A stretch of 64,000 nt of DNA from NVTR01 sp036480115 (GCA_965224795.1 CBDDAE010000001.1:744001-808000), one strand, 5' to 3'. Numbered from the stretch's first letter, positions 52,975 to 62,500 are shown. The notes: generated by a model not told the origin, from the letters alone. Numbers and translations are program-made.

Positions 52975-54297
52975 GTGAGTAGCCCTGAAAATACAGGTGC
53001 CGCGAAGGTCAAGAATGAAGGCGCTTTCACGCGGTTTCTGCGGGCAACAGAAATAGATGCGCGCCTTTTAGGCATGATCGCAGCCCTAATTGTTATCTGG
53101 GTTGGCTTCCATGTTTACGGCCAGGTCGTCAACAATTTTGGCGCATTCCTGACGCCACGAAACCTGTGGAACCTGTCTGTACAAACAGCTTCTGTAGGGG
53201 TCATGGCAACCGGCATGGTGCTGGTCATCGTGACCCGGCATATTGATCTTTCCGTTGGCTCAATCCTGGGGTTCTGCGCAATGTCCATGGCAATTATCCA
53301 AGTCTGGATATTGCCTGACCTTATTGGGCTGGGTCATCCGTTAATCTGGATAATTGCTGCAATTTGCGGGCTTATCATTGGCTCACTTATTGGAGCATTC
53401 CATGGTTATCTAATCGCCTATCTTGGCATTCCGGCGTTTATCGTAACCCTGGGTGGCCTGCTGGTTTGGCGCGGCGCGGCGTTTTTGCTTGCACGCGGCG
53501 AAACAATATCACCGGTGGATGTGACGTTTTCACGCCTTGGCGGTGGCCCCTACGGCGCCGTTGGGGCCACGGCAAGCTGGGCTGTTGGACTTATCGCCTG
53601 TCTTGCTGTTCTTTGGCTGCTTTGGCAGGGCCGACGCCAGCGCAAAAAGTTCGAATTCCCCCTGCGACCTCTCTGGGCAGAATCATTTTTGGCCTTCGCC
53701 GGATGCGGGTTTATTCTAGGCTTCGTATTACTGGTAAATTCCTACCCCTGGCCCAAGGGCATCGTAAAACAATATGTCACCGCCAATAATATCGAAACCC
53801 CGATTGAGGAAATATTCATCAGCCACGGCTTTGCTATCCCGGTGCTGATCCTGATAGGCGTCGGCGTGCTTATGACCATCCTGACCACCCGCACCCGTTT
53901 TGGCCGCTATGTATTTGCCATCGGGGGCAACCCGGAAGCGGCGGACCTATCGGGCATCAACACCAAATGGGTGACTGTTAAAATATTCGCCCTGATGGGC
54001 ACCCTAAGCGGATTGGCAGCGGTAATATCCAGCGCAAGACTGAATTCAGCAACCAACAACCTTGGCACTTTGGACGAGCTATATGTCATTGCCGCTGCAG
54101 TTATTGGTGGCACGTCATTTTCCGGCGGCGTTGGAACGATTTACGGCGCGATACTGGGCGCATTGGTGATGCAGTCGCTGCAAACCGGCATGGTGCTGAT
54201 CGGCTTTGATGCGGCCATCCAACAGATGGTTGTTGGCGGCGTTTTGGTTGCCGCGGTTTGGGTAGATTCAATCTATCGTCGCCGGTCATCGGTTTAG
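52975..54297 (+). CDS. xylH: Xylose ABC transporter permease
   Basis: The 440-residue inner-membrane permease is of the ribose/xylose class, with about ten or more helices. Family text includes TGMVLVIVTRHIDLSVGSIL, YLIAYLGIPAFIVTLGGLLV and AAAVIGGTSFSGGVGTIYGA. The start is GTG at 52975, with AGGAGAG just before it; the overlapping ATG at 52973 runs straight into a stop. It forms the channel used with XylF and XylG. It ends 10 bases before xylG. Confidence 0.94.
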   Translation: MSSPENTGAAKVKNEGAFTRFLRATEIDARLLGMIAALIVIWVGFHVYGQVVNNFGAFLTPRNLWNLSVQTASVGVMATGMVLVIVTRHIDLSVGSILGFCAMSMAIIQVWILPDLIGLGHPLIWIIAAICGLIIGSLIGAFHGYLIAYLGIPAFIVTLGGLLVWRGAAFLLARGETISPVDVTFSRLGGGPYGAVGATASWAVGLIACLAVLWLLWQGRRQRKKFEFPLRPLWAESFLAFAGCGFILGFVLLVNSYPWPKGIVKQYVTANNIETPIEEIFISHGFAIPVLILIGVGVLMTILTTRTRFGRYVFAIGGNPEAADLSGINTKWVTVKIFALMGTLSGLAAVISSARLNSATNNLGTLDELYVIAAAVIGGTSFSGGVGTIYGAILGALVMQSLQTGMVLIGFDAAIQQMVVGGVLVAAVWVDSIYRRRSSV

Positions 54298-54307
54298 GGG
54301 CAGGATC

Positions 54308-55060
54308 ATGGACAAGCAAACCCCGCTAGTTGAAATGAAAAACATTGAGCTGGCCTTTGGCGGTGTCAAAGCCGTCGATGATGTCAGTATTGATCTTTAT
54401 GCAGGCGAAGTCGTCGGATTGCTGGGCCACAACGGTGCCGGCAAATCTACGTTGATCAAAGTGCTTTCCGGGGCCTACAAGGCGGATGGCGGCGAGATAT
54501 TCGTGAACGGCGAAAAGGCCAACATCAATAACCCGCGTGATGCCCGTAAATATAACATCGAAACCATCTATCAGACCCTGGCTTTGGCCGATAATCTGGA
54601 CGCAGCTTCAAACCTGTTTCTGGGGCGTGAATTGGTGACCAAAATGGGCATGGTCGATGATGTAGCGATGGAGGCCGAAACCCGCAAGATCATGGGCCGC
54701 CTGAACCCAAATTTCACAAAATTCTCGGCCCCCGTCAGCGCGCTATCTGGTGGGCAACGTCAATCCGTCGCCATCACACGCGCGGTCTATTTCAATGCTC
54801 GCATCTTGATCATGGACGAACCTACTGCCGCCCTGGGGCCACAGGAAACCGAAATGGTGGCCGAATTGATCCACCAGCTAAAGGCCGAAGGGATCGGGAT
54901 ATTCCTGATCAGCCACGACATCCACGATGTTATGGACCTATGTGACCGGATCAGCGTGATGAAAAACGGCCAGATGGTGGGGACGCAAAACGTTGCCGAT
55001 GTGACTGATGACGAGATACTGGCGATGATAATATTGGGTAAGAATCCAGTTCGTAATTGA
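54308..55060 (+). CDS. xylG: Sugar ABC transporter ATP-binding protein, single-domain XylG
   Basis: The 250-residue ATPase has one nucleotide-binding domain. Walker A is GLLGHNGAGKSTLIKVLSG, the signature ALSGGQRQSVAITRAVYFN, and Walker B ILIMDEPTAALGP. Classical XylG of enteric bacteria has two such domains in about 510 residues, so this is half-size and would work as a homodimer. It ends the xylFHG operon; the LysR gene at 55074 converges on it. The function is set by position after xylF and xylH. Confidence 0.9.
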   Translation: MDKQTPLVEMKNIELAFGGVKAVDDVSIDLYAGEVVGLLGHNGAGKSTLIKVLSGAYKADGGEIFVNGEKANINNPRDARKYNIETIYQTLALADNLDAASNLFLGRELVTKMGMVDDVAMEAETRKIMGRLNPNFTKFSAPVSALSGGQRQSVAITRAVYFNARILIMDEPTAALGPQETEMVAELIHQLKAEGIGIFLISHDIHDVMDLCDRISVMKNGQMVGTQNVADVTDDEILAMIILGKNPVRN

Positions 55061-55073
55061 TCCCTTCTTAGTT

Positions 55074-55976
55074 TCAGGCGCCATCCATTCGATATGGACG
55101 TAAACTGTCCTGAAAATATTCCAAGAACTCCAAAGCGATCATTGACGCCGGTGCATGGATCGGGCGCAGCAGGGACAAAACATGGGGCACCATGGGTTTG
55201 AAAGGGCGGATCAACAAGCCTTTATCACGATGGCTCATCGCATCCATTTCACTAACCACCGACACCCCAAACCCTTCCGCCACAATCATACAGGCAGCCG
55301 TAAACTGCCGGGTCTCTATGCGATAGTTCATTGTCAGATTTTCTGCCCGGAACACGTCATTCAACTTGCGGAAAAATACGCTGTCGCGTCGCGCATAGAC
55401 GAACTGTTCATCCACCAGATCCGATGGCGCTATTTCTGACTTGGCCCCAAGCGGATGGCCCTTGGGCAGAATGCAAACCGTCCGCATGGCGACATCTTCG
55501 CTGTCTATCGCCGGGTGGTCAGAAAACCCATCCGTGATGCCGCAATCATATTGTTCGCCAATAATCCATTCCAATATCCGTTCAGGACGGTCCGGTTCCA
55601 GCGTCACGGTAACGGCGGGGCGGTTTTTCAGAAATCCGGCCAATACTCTTGGCATATGGCTGGTGGCAAACCCCGGAAGACAGGCGATGCGTAAATGTCC
55701 AGCTTTGCGCGCTGTCAGGCTGTGGGTCAGATCGTCAATGTGGTCCAGGCTGTCCAATAACCGGGACACCTCGCGTAACAAAAACCGCGATTCCTGAGTC
55801 GGAATAAGTTGGCCCTTATGCCGTTCAAAAAGTTTGAACCCGATAGATGCCGAAAAGCTGCTGAGCAGCCGACTAACCGCTGGTTGAGAAATTTCCAGTT
55901 GCTTGGCGGCCCGGGTCATACTGCCCAGTTGTGAAACGGCGCGAAACGCCTCTAATTGTCGTAGCCGAACTGCCAT
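55074..55976 (-). CDS. LysR-family regulator next to ugp operon
   Basis: The 300-residue protein has an N-terminal LysR helix-turn-helix (AVRLRQLEAFRAVSQLGSMT, RAAKQLEISQPAVSRLLSSF) and a type 2 periplasmic-binding-like effector domain. It is divergent from ugpB, with a palindrome between them, and so probably controls the ugp genes. The ligand is not known. Its 3' end faces xylG across a 13-base gap. Confidence 0.88.
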   Translation of the reverse strand: MAVRLRQLEAFRAVSQLGSMTRAAKQLEISQPAVSRLLSSFSASIGFKLFERHKGQLIPTQESRFLLREVSRLLDSLDHIDDLTHSLTARKAGHLRIACLPGFATSHMPRVLAGFLKNRPAVTVTLEPDRPERILEWIIGEQYDCGITDGFSDHPAIDSEDVAMRTVCILPKGHPLGAKSEIAPSDLVDEQFVYARRDSVFFRKLNDVFRAENLTMNYRIETRQFTAACMIVAEGFGVSVVSEMDAMSHRDKGLLIRPFKPMVPHVLSLLRPIHAPASMIALEFLEYFQDSLRPYRMDGA

Positions 55977-56003
55977 GTCAGCAAAATTCCAAATATTCCA
56001 AAC

Positions 56004-56046
56004 TATAACATCATGTTATAAATCTTACGGCATTATTTCAATTGAA
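56004..56046. promoter_or_regulatory. Palindromes in the LysR-ugpB divergent region
   Basis: TATAACAT-C-ATGTTATA (56004-56020) is a perfect dyad 27 bases from the LysR start, and TTCAATTGAA (56037-56046) is a second, shorter one. The first has the T-N11-A form expected of a LysR box. They are the likely control sites for the regulator and for ugpB. Confidence 0.6.
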
Positions 56047-56152
56047 TTATGAACAGAATCGTGCGTTCATCACGGTAGCAGGAATAATGGGGCGTGCTGC
56101 AAATGCGCCGCTGCTCTGCCTAATGCACAAAAGAATAATGGGAGAAATAATA

Positions 56153-57466
56153 ATGAAACGCTTATTTATTGGTACTGCTTTGGCTGGTGCTATGACAATA
56201 ATGTCGACCGCCGCCAGCGCGCAAACCGAAATTCAGTGGTGGCATGCCTTTACCGGACGTCTGGGCGATCTGCTGGCCGAACAGGTCACAGAATTTAATG
56301 CCAGCCAAAGCGCCTATGTCGTCGTTGGTTCAAACAAGGGCAACTATTCAGAAACGCTGAATTCAGGCATCGCGGCGTTTCGCGCTGGCGAACAGCCCCA
56401 TATTTTGATGGTGTTCGAAGTTGGCACCGCATCGATGATGGCCGCTGCGGGCGCAATCAAACCCGTCTACGAAGTCATGGCAGAAGGCGACGCACCCTTT
56501 AACCCGGATGGATATCTGGGTGCGGTCAAAGGTTATTACACAACCACCGACGGCAAGATGCTGTCACTGCCCTATAACTCATCCACCCCGGTACTTTACG
56601 TTAACCGCGATGCATTCACCAATGCCGGTCTTGACCCGGATATGGACCTGTCCACGTGGGGTGGTGTTGGTACAGCGCTTGACGGGCTAAAAGCTGCAGG
56701 CCATGAATGCCCGCTGACAACAGCGTGGCAAAGCTGGGTGCATCTGGAAAACCTGTCCGCCTACCACGACGTAGCATTCGCCAGCAAAGACAACGGCTTT
56801 GCCGGGCTGGACACAGAGCTGTCGTTTAACGGCCCCGTTCAGGTTAACCACATCCAAACCATGGGTGACTGGGCGAAAGACGGCAAATTCTTCTACGCCG
56901 GACGTCGCAATGAAGGTGGCGCAAACTTCCGGGCTGGTGAATGCGCGTTGTTTACTGAAAGCTCTGCCGGTTATGCGGGCGTTAAGGCCAACGCTGAATT
57001 TGCCTTTGATATCCGCCCCCTACCCTATTGGGGTGATGTGGCTGCAGCTCCGCAAAACACCATTATTGGTGGGTCATCACTTTGGGTCATGGCAGGCAAA
57101 ACAGCCGAGGAATATAAAGGCGTTGCTGAATTCCTAAGCTTCCTGTCATCGTCCAACATTCAGGCCCAGTGGCACCAGAACACCGGCTACCTGCCGATCA
57201 CGCTGGATGCGGCGGCTCAGACAAAATCTGAGGGCTTCTATGACGAAAACCCCGGCACCGATATTGCTGGCATGCAGATGACAGCCAACGCGCCAACGGG
57301 TAATTCCAAAGGTCTGCGTCTGGGTTCGTTTGACCAGATCCGTGGCATCATCGACGAAGAACTGGAAGCCGTCTGGTCCGGTGACAAAACCGCCCAGCAA
57401 GCGCTGGACAGTGCGGTTGAGCGTGGCAATGTTCTGCTGCGTCGCTTTGAACAGGCCAACGGCTAA
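56153..57466 (+). CDS. ugpB: sn-Glycerol-3-phosphate ABC transporter substrate-binding protein
   Basis: The 437-residue periplasmic protein has signal peptide MKRLFIGTALAGAMTIMSTA ending at SAQ. The mature part reads TEIQWWHAFTGRLGDLLAEQ, then KGNYSETLNSGIAAFRAGEQ and PYNSSTPVLYVNRDAFTNAG, closely following UgpB. It binds glycerol 3-phosphate or glycerophosphodiesters. I chose ATG 56153, which follows GGGAGAAA and gives a clean signal peptide; the frame opens earlier at 56042. A stem-loop follows the stop, and ugpA starts 50 bases later. Confidence 0.92.
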   Translation: MKRLFIGTALAGAMTIMSTAASAQTEIQWWHAFTGRLGDLLAEQVTEFNASQSAYVVVGSNKGNYSETLNSGIAAFRAGEQPHILMVFEVGTASMMAAAGAIKPVYEVMAEGDAPFNPDGYLGAVKGYYTTTDGKMLSLPYNSSTPVLYVNRDAFTNAGLDPDMDLSTWGGVGTALDGLKAAGHECPLTTAWQSWVHLENLSAYHDVAFASKDNGFAGLDTELSFNGPVQVNHIQTMGDWAKDGKFFYAGRRNEGGANFRAGECALFTESSAGYAGVKANAEFAFDIRPLPYWGDVAAAPQNTIIGGSSLWVMAGKTAEEYKGVAEFLSFLSSSNIQAQWHQNTGYLPITLDAAAQTKSEGFYDENPGTDIAGMQMTANAPTGNSKGLRLGSFDQIRGIIDEELEAVWSGDKTAQQALDSAVERGNVLLRRFEQANG

Positions 57467-57474
57467 GCATAGTG

Positions 57475-57504
57475 GACGCAGCCCCCTGAAACCGGGGCTG
57501 CGTC
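57475..57504 (+). terminator. Stem-loop between ugpB and ugpA
   Basis: GACGCAGCCCC and GGGGCTGCGTC make a perfect 11-base stem with an eight-base loop. There is no T run, so it more likely protects the ugpB mRNA 3' end than stops transcription completely. It parallels the stem-loop after xylF. Confidence 0.7.
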
Positions 57505-57516
57505 ACATCTGACAAA

Positions 57517-58398
57517 ATGGAAAAACGTGTAAAATTCAAAGGCTGGCTATTGCCGATGTGCCTGCTGTTGCCGCAGGTCATTATCACTGTCGCGTTCTTT
57601 TTCTATCCCGCCGGTCAGGCGATCTGGCAATCGATGTTCATTTCCGACCCGTTTGGACTGAAGTCCCAATTCGTCGGTCTGGGCAATTTTGAATTCCTGC
57701 TAGCAGACAAATTTTATCGCGCCGCATTTGGCACAACGGCGGTGTTTTCAATCCTTGTCACAGTGGTTTCCATGGGCATCGCGCTTTATCTGGCAGTGCT
57801 GGCGGACCGGTTGATCAAGGGCTCTGGCGCCTATCGCACATTGCTTATCTGGCCCTATGCCGTTGCCCCAGCCGTAGCCGGTGTGCTGTGGCTGTTCATG
57901 TTCAACACCCGCGTTGGCGTGGTGTCGTGGTATCTGGGCAATCTGGGCTATGACTGGAACCACGTTCTGAACGACGGCGAGGCCATGGGGCTTGTTGTCG
58001 TCGCCTCAAGCTGGGGGCGGATCAGTTACAATTTCCTGTTCTTTCTGGCCGGGCTACAAGCCATTCCAAAATCAGTGATCGAAGCGGCTGCCATTGACGG
58101 CGCGCAATTCTGGACCCGGTTTCGCACCATTGTATTCCCGCTGCTGTCCCCCACTACGTTCTTTTTACTGGTGGTCAATATCGTCTACGCCTTCTTTGAA
58201 ACCTTCGGGGTGATCCACACTATCACCAGTGGCGGGCCGCAACAGGCCACCACCATACTAGTCTATAAGGTCTTTTCGGACGGCTTTGTCGGGCAAGATT
58301 TGGGGTCATCCGCCGCACAATCTGTGATTCTGCTGATCATCGTTGGTGCCCTGACCATCGTACAATTCAAGTTCATTGAGCGTCGGGTGCATTACTGA
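57517..58398 (+). CDS. ugpA: sn-Glycerol-3-phosphate ABC transporter permease
   Basis: The 293-residue permease has six predicted helices and the MalF/UgpA form. It starts VKFKGWLLPMCLLLPQVIIT and contains FFYPAGQAIWQSMFISDPFG. The EAA loop is AIPKSVIEAAAIDGAQFWTRF, and the C terminus QFKFIERRVHY matches UgpA. It ends with a one-base overlap with ugpE (TGATG). It pairs with UgpE to form the channel. Confidence 0.93.
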   Translation: MEKRVKFKGWLLPMCLLLPQVIITVAFFFYPAGQAIWQSMFISDPFGLKSQFVGLGNFEFLLADKFYRAAFGTTAVFSILVTVVSMGIALYLAVLADRLIKGSGAYRTLLIWPYAVAPAVAGVLWLFMFNTRVGVVSWYLGNLGYDWNHVLNDGEAMGLVVVASSWGRISYNFLFFLAGLQAIPKSVIEAAAIDGAQFWTRFRTIVFPLLSPTTFFLLVVNIVYAFFETFGVIHTITSGGPQQATTILVYKVFSDGFVGQDLGSSAAQSVILLIIVGALTIVQFKFIERRVHY

Positions 58399-59243
58399 TG
58401 TCGGGTATGGTTCAAAAACGCGGCATTGGTCATTATCTAACCCATGTGGGGCTGATCATCGGTGTGCTGTTGATATTCTTTCCGATCTGGCTGGCATTTG
58501 TCGCCTCAACCCTCACCCAACCGGAAATTGTTAAGCCACCGATGCCGCTTTGGCCGGGGGATCAGTTCTTTGCAAACTACAAATCAGCGCTGGTATCAGG
58601 CGTCAACGCGCCCGTGGCAAAGATGCTGTTCAACTCAATGGTCATGGCGCTTGGCATTGCGTTTGGCAAAATTTCGATCTCGCTGCTATCCGCCTTTGCC
58701 ATCGTCTATTTCAACTTTCCGGGACGCAAATTCTTTTTCTGGATGATATTCCTAACCCTGATGCTACCGGTTGAGGTGCGCATCGTTCCCACGTTTGAAG
58801 TCATCGCCCGCTTTGGCATGCTGAACAGTTATCAGGGCCTGATATTCCCGCTGATCGCCTCTGCCACCGCCACGTTTTTATTCCGCCAATTCTTCATGAC
58901 AGTGCCCGACGAAATAACCGAGGCCGCCCGCGTCGACGGTGCCCGCCCCATGCGGTTTTTCTGGGATATTCTGCTGCCAATGAGCCGCACAAACATCGCC
59001 GCATTGTTCGTTATTCTGTTCATCTACGGCTGGAACCAATACCTGTGGCCACTGCTGATCACCACCGATCCGGAAATGAACACCATCGTTATGGGCATCA
59101 AACAAATGTTCCCGTCAGGCGACGACGTAGCCGACTGGCCGGTGATCATGGCCACATCCATTCTGGCTATGGTGCCCCCGGTAATCATCGTGATTTCAAT
59201 GCAAAAACTATTTATCCGCGGCCTTGTGGACAGTGAGAAATAA
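58398..59243 (+). CDS. ugpE: sn-Glycerol-3-phosphate ABC transporter permease
   Basis: The 281-residue permease is of the MalG/UgpE type. Visible features are the N-terminal helix LIIGVLLIFFPIWLAFVAST, the EAA loop VPDEITEAARVDGARPMRFF, and the UgpE C terminus PPVIIVISMQKLFIRGLVDSEK (in two parts: PPVIIVISMQ and KLFIRGLVDSEK). It starts inside the ugpA stop and ends three bases before ugpC. Length and order match the usual ugpBAEC operon. Confidence 0.93.
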   Translation: MSGMVQKRGIGHYLTHVGLIIGVLLIFFPIWLAFVASTLTQPEIVKPPMPLWPGDQFFANYKSALVSGVNAPVAKMLFNSMVMALGIAFGKISISLLSAFAIVYFNFPGRKFFFWMIFLTLMLPVEVRIVPTFEVIARFGMLNSYQGLIFPLIASATATFLFRQFFMTVPDEITEAARVDGARPMRFFWDILLPMSRTNIAALFVILFIYGWNQYLWPLLITTDPEMNTIVMGIKQMFPSGDDVADWPVIMATSILAMVPPVIIVISMQKLFIRGLVDSEK

Positions 59244-59246
59244 ACC

Positions 59247-60314
59247 ATGGCAACAATAAAACTGGACGGCCTTAAGAAAAGCTTTGGAAAAACTGATGTT
59301 ATCCACGGCATCGACATTGATATCAAAGACGGGGAATTCATTGTCATCGTCGGGCCGTCAGGCTGTGGTAAATCCACCTTACTGCGCATGGTGGCGGGGC
59401 TGGAAACCGTGACGGCCGGTCAGGTCCACATCAATGAAGTCATGGTCAACGACATGGAACCGATGGATCGCAACATCGCCATGGTGTTCCAAAATTACGC
59501 GCTTTATCCGCATATGAGCGTGTTTGACAACATGGCTTACGGTTTGAAAATTGCCAAAACTCCGAAAGACGAGATCGAAGAACGGGTCAATTCGGCTGCC
59601 AAACTACTGCAATTGGAAGAATACCTGCAACGCCGACCGCGCGAATTGTCCGGCGGCCAGCGCCAGCGTGTCGCCATGGGTCGCGCCATTGTGCGCAAAC
59701 CCGATGTGTTCCTTTTTGATGAACCGCTGTCTAACCTGGACGCAAAACTGCGAGTGCAGATGCGGTTGGAAATCAAAGAACTGCAAAGATCGCTGGGGGT
59801 GACGGCGCTGTATGTCACCCACGATCAGGTGGAAGCCATGACACTGGCCGACCGAATGATTGTGATGAATGGTGGCGTGGCGGATCAAATCGGTGCACCA
59901 CTGGAAGTCTACGAAAACCCGGCCACGGCTTTTGTGGCAGGCTTTATCGGTTCCCCCGCCACAAACTTTTTCGATTCAACTTTGGTATCCGGAGAAAGCC
60001 ACAACAAAATTACGTCCAGGCTGGGTGAGGCCGAGCGCACCGCCCTTGGGAAACCTGGAACCATGATCGGTATTCGGCCCGAACATCTGAAAATAGGTGA
60101 CGAAAACTCTGACGGTTTGGCAATGAAAATTAGCTACACCGAGGCACTGGGGGCCGAAACCCTGTTGCACGGCCGACTGGATAGCGGTGAAGCCCTGACC
60201 ATCCGCCAAAGCGGGCATTTACCTCTACCCGAAAACGGCCAGCGATTTGCTATATCTTGGGGAGTTGATGACATGATGGTTTTTGATGCCCAAGGAAAAC
60301 GCACCCTATCGTGA
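59247..60314 (+). CDS. ugpC: sn-Glycerol-3-phosphate ABC transporter ATP-binding protein
   Basis: The 355-residue ATPase belongs to the MalK/UgpC group. Walker A is VGPSGCGKSTLLRMVAG, the signature RELSGGQRQRVAMGRAIVRK, and Walker B VFLFDEPLSNLDAKLR. A C-terminal TOBE-type regulatory domain (about residues 240-350) includes MIGIRPEHLKIGDENSDG. It powers UgpAE. It ends the operon and faces the M29/NicX-like gene across a 70-base convergent gap. Confidence 0.94.
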   Translation: MATIKLDGLKKSFGKTDVIHGIDIDIKDGEFIVIVGPSGCGKSTLLRMVAGLETVTAGQVHINEVMVNDMEPMDRNIAMVFQNYALYPHMSVFDNMAYGLKIAKTPKDEIEERVNSAAKLLQLEEYLQRRPRELSGGQRQRVAMGRAIVRKPDVFLFDEPLSNLDAKLRVQMRLEIKELQRSLGVTALYVTHDQVEAMTLADRMIVMNGGVADQIGAPLEVYENPATAFVAGFIGSPATNFFDSTLVSGESHNKITSRLGEAERTALGKPGTMIGIRPEHLKIGDENSDGLAMKISYTEALGAETLLHGRLDSGEALTIRQSGHLPLPENGQRFAISWGVDDMMVFDAQGKRTLS

Positions 60315-60384
60315 CGGCTGATGCGAATTCACTACCCGTTAGCTAGCCAGTTACTTGGTTCGAGTTTCTCAACTTTCCCGTTAA

Positions 60385-61497
60385 TCACACTGCCCGACGA
60401 TATTCCGGCAGGCCAATAGCGCTGTCCGGTTTGGCAAAAACTGCGGCCACCGTGGGATGGTTTATTAGTATGTCAGCCCCGCCCGGCAAACGGTCAGCGT
60501 AAAATATGCCGTTTTCCCAATACGTTACTCCATCGATCACGATGGTCGGATCAACAACGTTCCAGGAAATTTCGCCTGGAGCGTATGCACCACAGGTGTG
60601 AAAATGCAGTATCCGCGGATTGCCAAATGCTGACCCGCCCCAACGTTTATAATCGTCACTGGCGTTCCAAGGGAAACCACATCCGGGATGTATTCCGGCA
60701 TGCCAGGAATGTACGGAATTTCTGTCGATACCAAATAACGCCGAGACCCGGTCATATTGACGTTCAGCAGCCGCGACATCACTTGCAGAGCCTTCAAATC
60801 CCTTAAGGCGGCCATTTGTAAAAAGTGCTAACACGGGCCCCTCAAAGTTAATTGTGTAGTCATCGTAATACTTTGATCCAGTGCCCGTCAAAAATCCGCA
60901 AAGCGCAACTTTCCCGCTGAAAGTTCCTGCCGGACAAGGGGTGAAAACCGACATCGGAAAACGTAAAATTGATGTGTCCCCCTCCGGTTTCAGGTTCATT
61001 TCTGGCCGACCCGAAAAAACAGTGCCTTTGGAACAGGTGACATGTACCAAACTGGCCCCAGCCAAAACTTTTTTGACACTGTTGTTGATCGCCAGCATAG
61101 CCCTATGGTCCGCCCGTCCAAAACCAGAACCAAATAAAATGCCATCCAGTGCAAAACTAACAATAATGCGCTTGCCCTGTGGCATATCAGAAAACCGTAA
61201 CTGGTCCCCTAAACGGGCGAGGAACAAGATAATATCGGCGCTTTCAAGGTGCAGCATCAACTGCGGGGTAAGTTTCGGATCATCCGGCGAAAACCCCACA
61301 TCCAGATATTGGGTTTCAAGACCAATATCGTTGGCCGCAGTCAAAACACAGTCAAACGCCTCGCTACTATAATACCCATATTCTGCAGTTTCATAGGCGA
61401 TCAACAGGCGTTCGCCGGGTTTGGCATCTGCACAGTTCAGCAACAGATTTGTGGCCCCAACAACAGCGTTCAAACGACTCTCTTGGTTCATAGCCAT
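60385..61497 (-). CDS. Uncharacterised protein resembling M29 aminopeptidases / NicX dioxygenase
   Basis: I do not recognise a defined function for this 370-residue protein. Its general build, with an N-terminal alpha/beta part (SRLNAVVGATNLLLNCADAK) and a C-terminal part, recalls the aminopeptidase T (M29) fold. That C-terminal part carries SWHAGIHPGCGFPWNASDDY and ILHFHTCGAYAPGEISWNVV. The same fold is used by 2,5-dihydroxypyridine dioxygenase NicX. Several histidines could bind metal, but the NicX HxD ligand pair is not obvious. It is divergent from a LysR gene and near a Rieske oxygenase, which suggests a degradative role. The assignment is by resemblance only. Confidence 0.6.
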   Translation of the reverse strand: MAMNQESRLNAVVGATNLLLNCADAKPGERLLIAYETAEYGYYSSEAFDCVLTAANDIGLETQYLDVGFSPDDPKLTPQLMLHLESADIILFLARLGDQLRFSDMPQGKRIIVSFALDGILFGSGFGRADHRAMLAINNSVKKVLAGASLVHVTCSKGTVFSGRPEMNLKPEGDTSILRFPMSVFTPCPAGTFSGKVALCGFLTGTGSKYYDDYTINFEGPVLALFTNGRLKGFEGSASDVAAAERQYDRVSALFGIDRNSVHSWHAGIHPGCGFPWNASDDYKRWGGSAFGNPRILHFHTCGAYAPGEISWNVVDPTIVIDGVTYWENGIFYADRLPGGADILINHPTVAAVFAKPDSAIGLPEYRRAV

Positions 61498-61511
61498 TAG
61501 ATTATGAGGAT

Positions 61512-61523
61512 TCGTTGCAACGA
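61512..61523. promoter_or_regulatory. Palindrome TCGTTGCAACGA between divergent genes
   Basis: This perfect 12-base dyad lies 15 bases before the M29/NicX-like gene and 42 bases before the LysR gene. It is the best candidate for the LysR binding site in the 67-base shared promoter region. Confidence 0.5.
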
Positions 61524-61564
61524 GCCAATTGAATGGCGTTATAAAAGATATTAGCCTAACTAAT

Positions 61565-62500
61565 ATGATACTGAACCTTCCCTATACATCTTTGCGGACA
61601 TTCGAAGTGGTTGCGCGTTATGAAACCTTTAGCGCAGCAGCGAATGAACTGGGGGTAAGTCAAAGCGCTGTTAGTCAACATGTGAAACAGCTGGAGGAAT
61701 GGCTTGGGCATCAACTTATTCAGCGCGGCGCCCGGCGATCCGTTCCGACCAAGCAAGGCGAAATACTTGCCCGATCCATCGCCAAGGGTCTTGGCCAGAT
61801 ATCAGATACCTGCGAAGAAATCCGCGACAAGAACCGTGCCGACAACAGCATCATAATCAGCTGCCTGCCGGGGTTTGCATTTTTATGGTTATTTCCCAGA
61901 CTGTTGCGATTTGATTTAGCGCATCCGGACCTGTCGATTTCCATTACCACGGATATTGGCATATCTGATTTCTCGGCGACGGACGCTGATATCGGGATAC
62001 GTTATGGTGTTGGAAACAACCCTGGTTGTCACGTCAAATTTTTGATGGGTGAAGCATTGTTGCCGGTTTGTGCACCTGCATATCTGGAAACCGGCCCGTC
62101 CCTTACCTGCATCGCCGATCTGGCACACCATACGCTTTTGCGCGATGAATTGATGAACAGTGCGGGCACGCCGCCAAGCTGGGAATACTGGGCCCTGGAA
62201 AACGGAACTGAATTGCCCACTATCATGCGTCAACGCCGGTTTGGGCAATCCAATATGGTTATTCAGGCGGCAATTGATGGTATCGGGGTGGCGCTTGGAC
62301 GCGAACCACTGGTGATTGATGCGCTACACAATGGTAAGTTGGTGCAGCCCTTTGCCGAAACCGCAAGGTCGCAGTATAAATATTGGCTGGTATGCTCAAC
62401 AAAAATGCGCAATTCTGCTAATGTTCAGCTCTTTTTCGACTGGATCGAAAGCGAAGCTTTGGCCCAGCGTCCAATCCCCGAGTTGCAACAAAAGTATTAG
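61565..62500 (+). CDS. LysR-family regulator (GcvA-like)
   Basis: The 311-residue protein has an N-terminal helix-turn-helix (SLRTFEVVARYETFSAAANE, LGVSQSAVSQHVKQLEEWLG) and a GcvA-like effector domain (DADIGIRYGVGNNPGCHVKF, IDGIGVALGREPLVIDALHN). I start it at the first ATG, 61565; a TTG at 61529 in frame would add twelve residues without clear support. It sits between the divergent M29/NicX-like gene and the Rieske gene on its own strand, so it probably controls both. The inducer is unknown. Confidence 0.88.
   Translation: MILNLPYTSLRTFEVVARYETFSAAANELGVSQSAVSQHVKQLEEWLGHQLIQRGARRSVPTKQGEILARSIAKGLGQISDTCEEIRDKNRADNSIIISCLPGFAFLWLFPRLLRFDLAHPDLSISITTDIGISDFSATDADIGIRYGVGNNPGCHVKFLMGEALLPVCAPAYLETGPSLTCIADLAHHTLLRDELMNSAGTPPSWEYWALENGTELPTIMRQRRFGQSNMVIQAAIDGIGVALGREPLVIDALHNGKLVQPFAETARSQYKYWLVCSTKMRNSANVQLFFDWIESEALAQRPIPELQQKY

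Noticed and set aside
60315..60384. Terminator between ugpC and the M29/NicX-like gene
   Set aside because: GTTAGCTAGC-like text is present, but no convincing stem plus T run was found.
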